A program made the translations under genes and the position numbers. Below, one piece after another: positions 5,533 to 6,332 of a stretch of 6,332 nucleotides of DNA; the stretch's first letter is position 1; the number at the start of each line of letters is the position of its first letter. The stretch is taken from contig JAIROD010000803.1 of assembly GCA_031257725.1 (NCBI GenBank), positions 1 to 6,332 of the forward strand, written 5' to 3'. A model generated the notes under the pieces. It saw nothing but the letters and a program-made list of their open reading frames with translations. It did no database searches and was not told the DNA's origin. Source of the DNA: Planctomycetaceae bacterium (lineage in GTDB: Bacteria; Planctomycetota; Planctomycetia; Pirellulales; Thermoguttaceae).

Positions 5533-6206
5533 TTCAACAGTGTTACTTTTACCGGAATTGATGCCTGACTGATAATTGTTTCTATAATATTACCGGATAT
5601 TTCCGGCGTTTCGAGATAATCTGTTTCGATAATATCCGCATTGAAGTATTGTTTCGCCAATTCAATCAGATGTTCCTCCATCGCTTTAAAACGCGGATAA
5701 TCATCACGGACAATGTAATCATCCGGTGCATCGTTTTTATGGGAAATCCTCAGTTCTAAACGGTGAAGTCTTGTTTCAGGTGAAGCAACAAGAACAAATG
5801 ATTTCCCGAATCGCGGATGACTATGTAACAAATTTTCAAAACGTTTGGAAAGTTCTTTGTTGCCGTTGGAAGAATGAAATACGATGGAACGAAGAATAAT
5901 TGTGGAATCTTGAATCGTTGGTTGTAACGGCGGAATGTATTCGTCCAAATCAACTCGCAGTGCCGCATAGTAAAGCATACCGGTCAATTCCTCAGACAAT
6001 TTTTCTCCGGAAGGTTCAACATAATAGGATACACAATCAGGATATTTTTCGGACAAAAAAACATCCACAGAAGGTTGATTATTTTTAAGATCAACAACAG
6101 CCGAAATCCGTAAACCTGTTTCTGTTTGTAATTTTTTTAATGTTGGAAAATAAAATGTTCGGGCATGAGGCCCACAACCAATGAGTAAAAGATTTTTGAA
6201 GGACAT
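5430..6206 (-). CDS. chimeric ORF: Gfo/Idh/MocA N-terminus joined to a thymidylate-kinase-like C-terminus
   Basis: Residues 1 to about 77 are an NAD(P)-binding Rossmann start of the Gfo/Idh/MocA type: NLLLIGCGPHA with G10-x-G12-x-x-A15, then a second strand ISAVVDL (34-40). From about residue 79 the sequence changes to a nucleoside/thymidylate-kinase-like domain: PTIQDSTIILRSIVFHSSNG (96-115, the usual DR/QDS-type strand), FVLVASPETRLHRLELR (137-153, LID-like arginines), and a C-terminal ADIIETDYLETPE strand (190-202). The kinase P-loop (GxxxxGKS/T) is absent, and the oxidoreductase lacks its NAD-half end and its whole C-terminal domain (family about 300-450 aa). Residues from about 226 onward merely read the iorA start in another frame. 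The start at 6206 is the only possible one, since an in-frame stop lies shortly upstream; no Shine-Dalgarno is seen and a 15-bp repeat (6215-6229) sits 8 nt before it. It is most simply an in-frame deletion fusion of two former neighbours and probably a pseudogene. The kinase assignment is less certain than the Rossmann start. Confidence 0.6.
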   Translation of the reverse strand: MSFKNLLLIGCGPHARTFYFPTLKKLQTETGLRISAVVDLKNNQPSVDVFLSEKYPDCVSYYVEPSGEKLSEELTGMLYYAALRVDLDEYIPPLQPTIQDSTIILRSIVFHSSNGNKELSKRFENLLHSHPRFGKSFVLVASPETRLHRLELRISHKNDAPDDYIVRDDYPRFKAMEEHLIELAKQYFNADIIETDYLETPEISGNIIETIISQASIPVKVTLLKWHCFRFFQLVRQHFVRVVLIADCSMCWENSMLL

Positions 6207-6214
6207 AATTATAT

Positions 6215-6229
6215 GTAACTGTCTATTTT
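6215..6229 (+). repeat. third copy of the 15-mer GTAACTGTCTATTTT
   Basis: This is identical to 3804-3818, and similarity continues for 8 more bases with 2 mismatches (TTTTAWT). A GTAACTATCA follows at 6263-6272, as GTAACTATTCA follows the 3804 copy. The orientation places the element body toward the right window edge and its outer end 8 nt from the chimeric gene's ATG. Confidence 0.65.
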
Positions 6230-6285
6230 ATTTTATTAATTTCAAAGTGATATTAAATTCACGTAACTATCATAAACTACAATTT

Positions 6286-6300
6286 TGTCCTGAAGGGACA
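6286..6300. repeat. small hairpin near the window end
   Basis: TGTCC-TGAAG-GGACA is a 5-bp stem with a 5-nt loop. No gene is supported in 6207-6332. The remaining bases look like intergenic repeat material that continues past the edge. Confidence 0.35.
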
Positions 6301-6332
6301 TTTCCAATCTAGCCGTGTGTGCGGTGTACTCA

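Overview
This AT-rich window looks like an accessory, repeat-laden stretch from a Gram-negative anaerobe, most likely Bacteroidota or a neighbouring group. Pointers are an exported glycosidase-like protein whose signal peptide ends in AQ, a TAnnTTTG-type promoter box (TATCTTTG) ahead of the PIN gene, weak Shine-Dalgarno sites, and an indolepyruvate:ferredoxin oxidoreductase. One gene remnant instead recalls integrases I associate with Planctomycetota. The phylum is therefore an inference. All genes that I accept lie on the minus strand.

Layout from left to right. 11-289: a small antitoxin-like protein; a degenerate palindrome (336-362) and a 9-nt-period inverted repeat (412-480) lie in the gap beyond it. 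554-2869: a full-length secreted DUF5703 / six-hairpin glycosidase-like protein, visibly more GC-rich than its surroundings. 2927-3166 and 3153-3617: a toxin-antitoxin-like pair, with a PIN-domain nuclease translated first and a small antitoxin-like partner overlapping its end by 14 nt. 3618-4719: about 1.1 kb with no intact gene. It holds inverted repeats, a 345-bp segment (3804-4148) bounded by perfect 15-bp inverted repeats, and a decayed tyrosine-recombinase fragment (4132-4371) whose homology stops next to one of those repeats. 4720-5532: the C-terminal half of IorA (TPP domain plus two 4Fe-4S clusters) without its N-terminal half. 5430-6206: a chimeric ORF that starts as a Gfo/Idh/MocA Rossmann domain, continues as a thymidylate-kinase-like domain lacking its P-loop, and ends in a meaningless out-of-frame tail over the IorA start. 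6207-6332: a third copy of the 15-mer directly in front of that chimeric gene.

Taken together, the left half holds intact genes of common accessory types. The right half (3.8-6.3 kb) looks like a site of repeated rearrangement: three protein-coding fragments, each cut inside a domain, sit among copies of the same short repeat. I see no complete new defence or biosynthetic system. The most interesting signal is the association of the GTAACTGTCTATTTT / GTAACTATTCA repeats with truncated genes.
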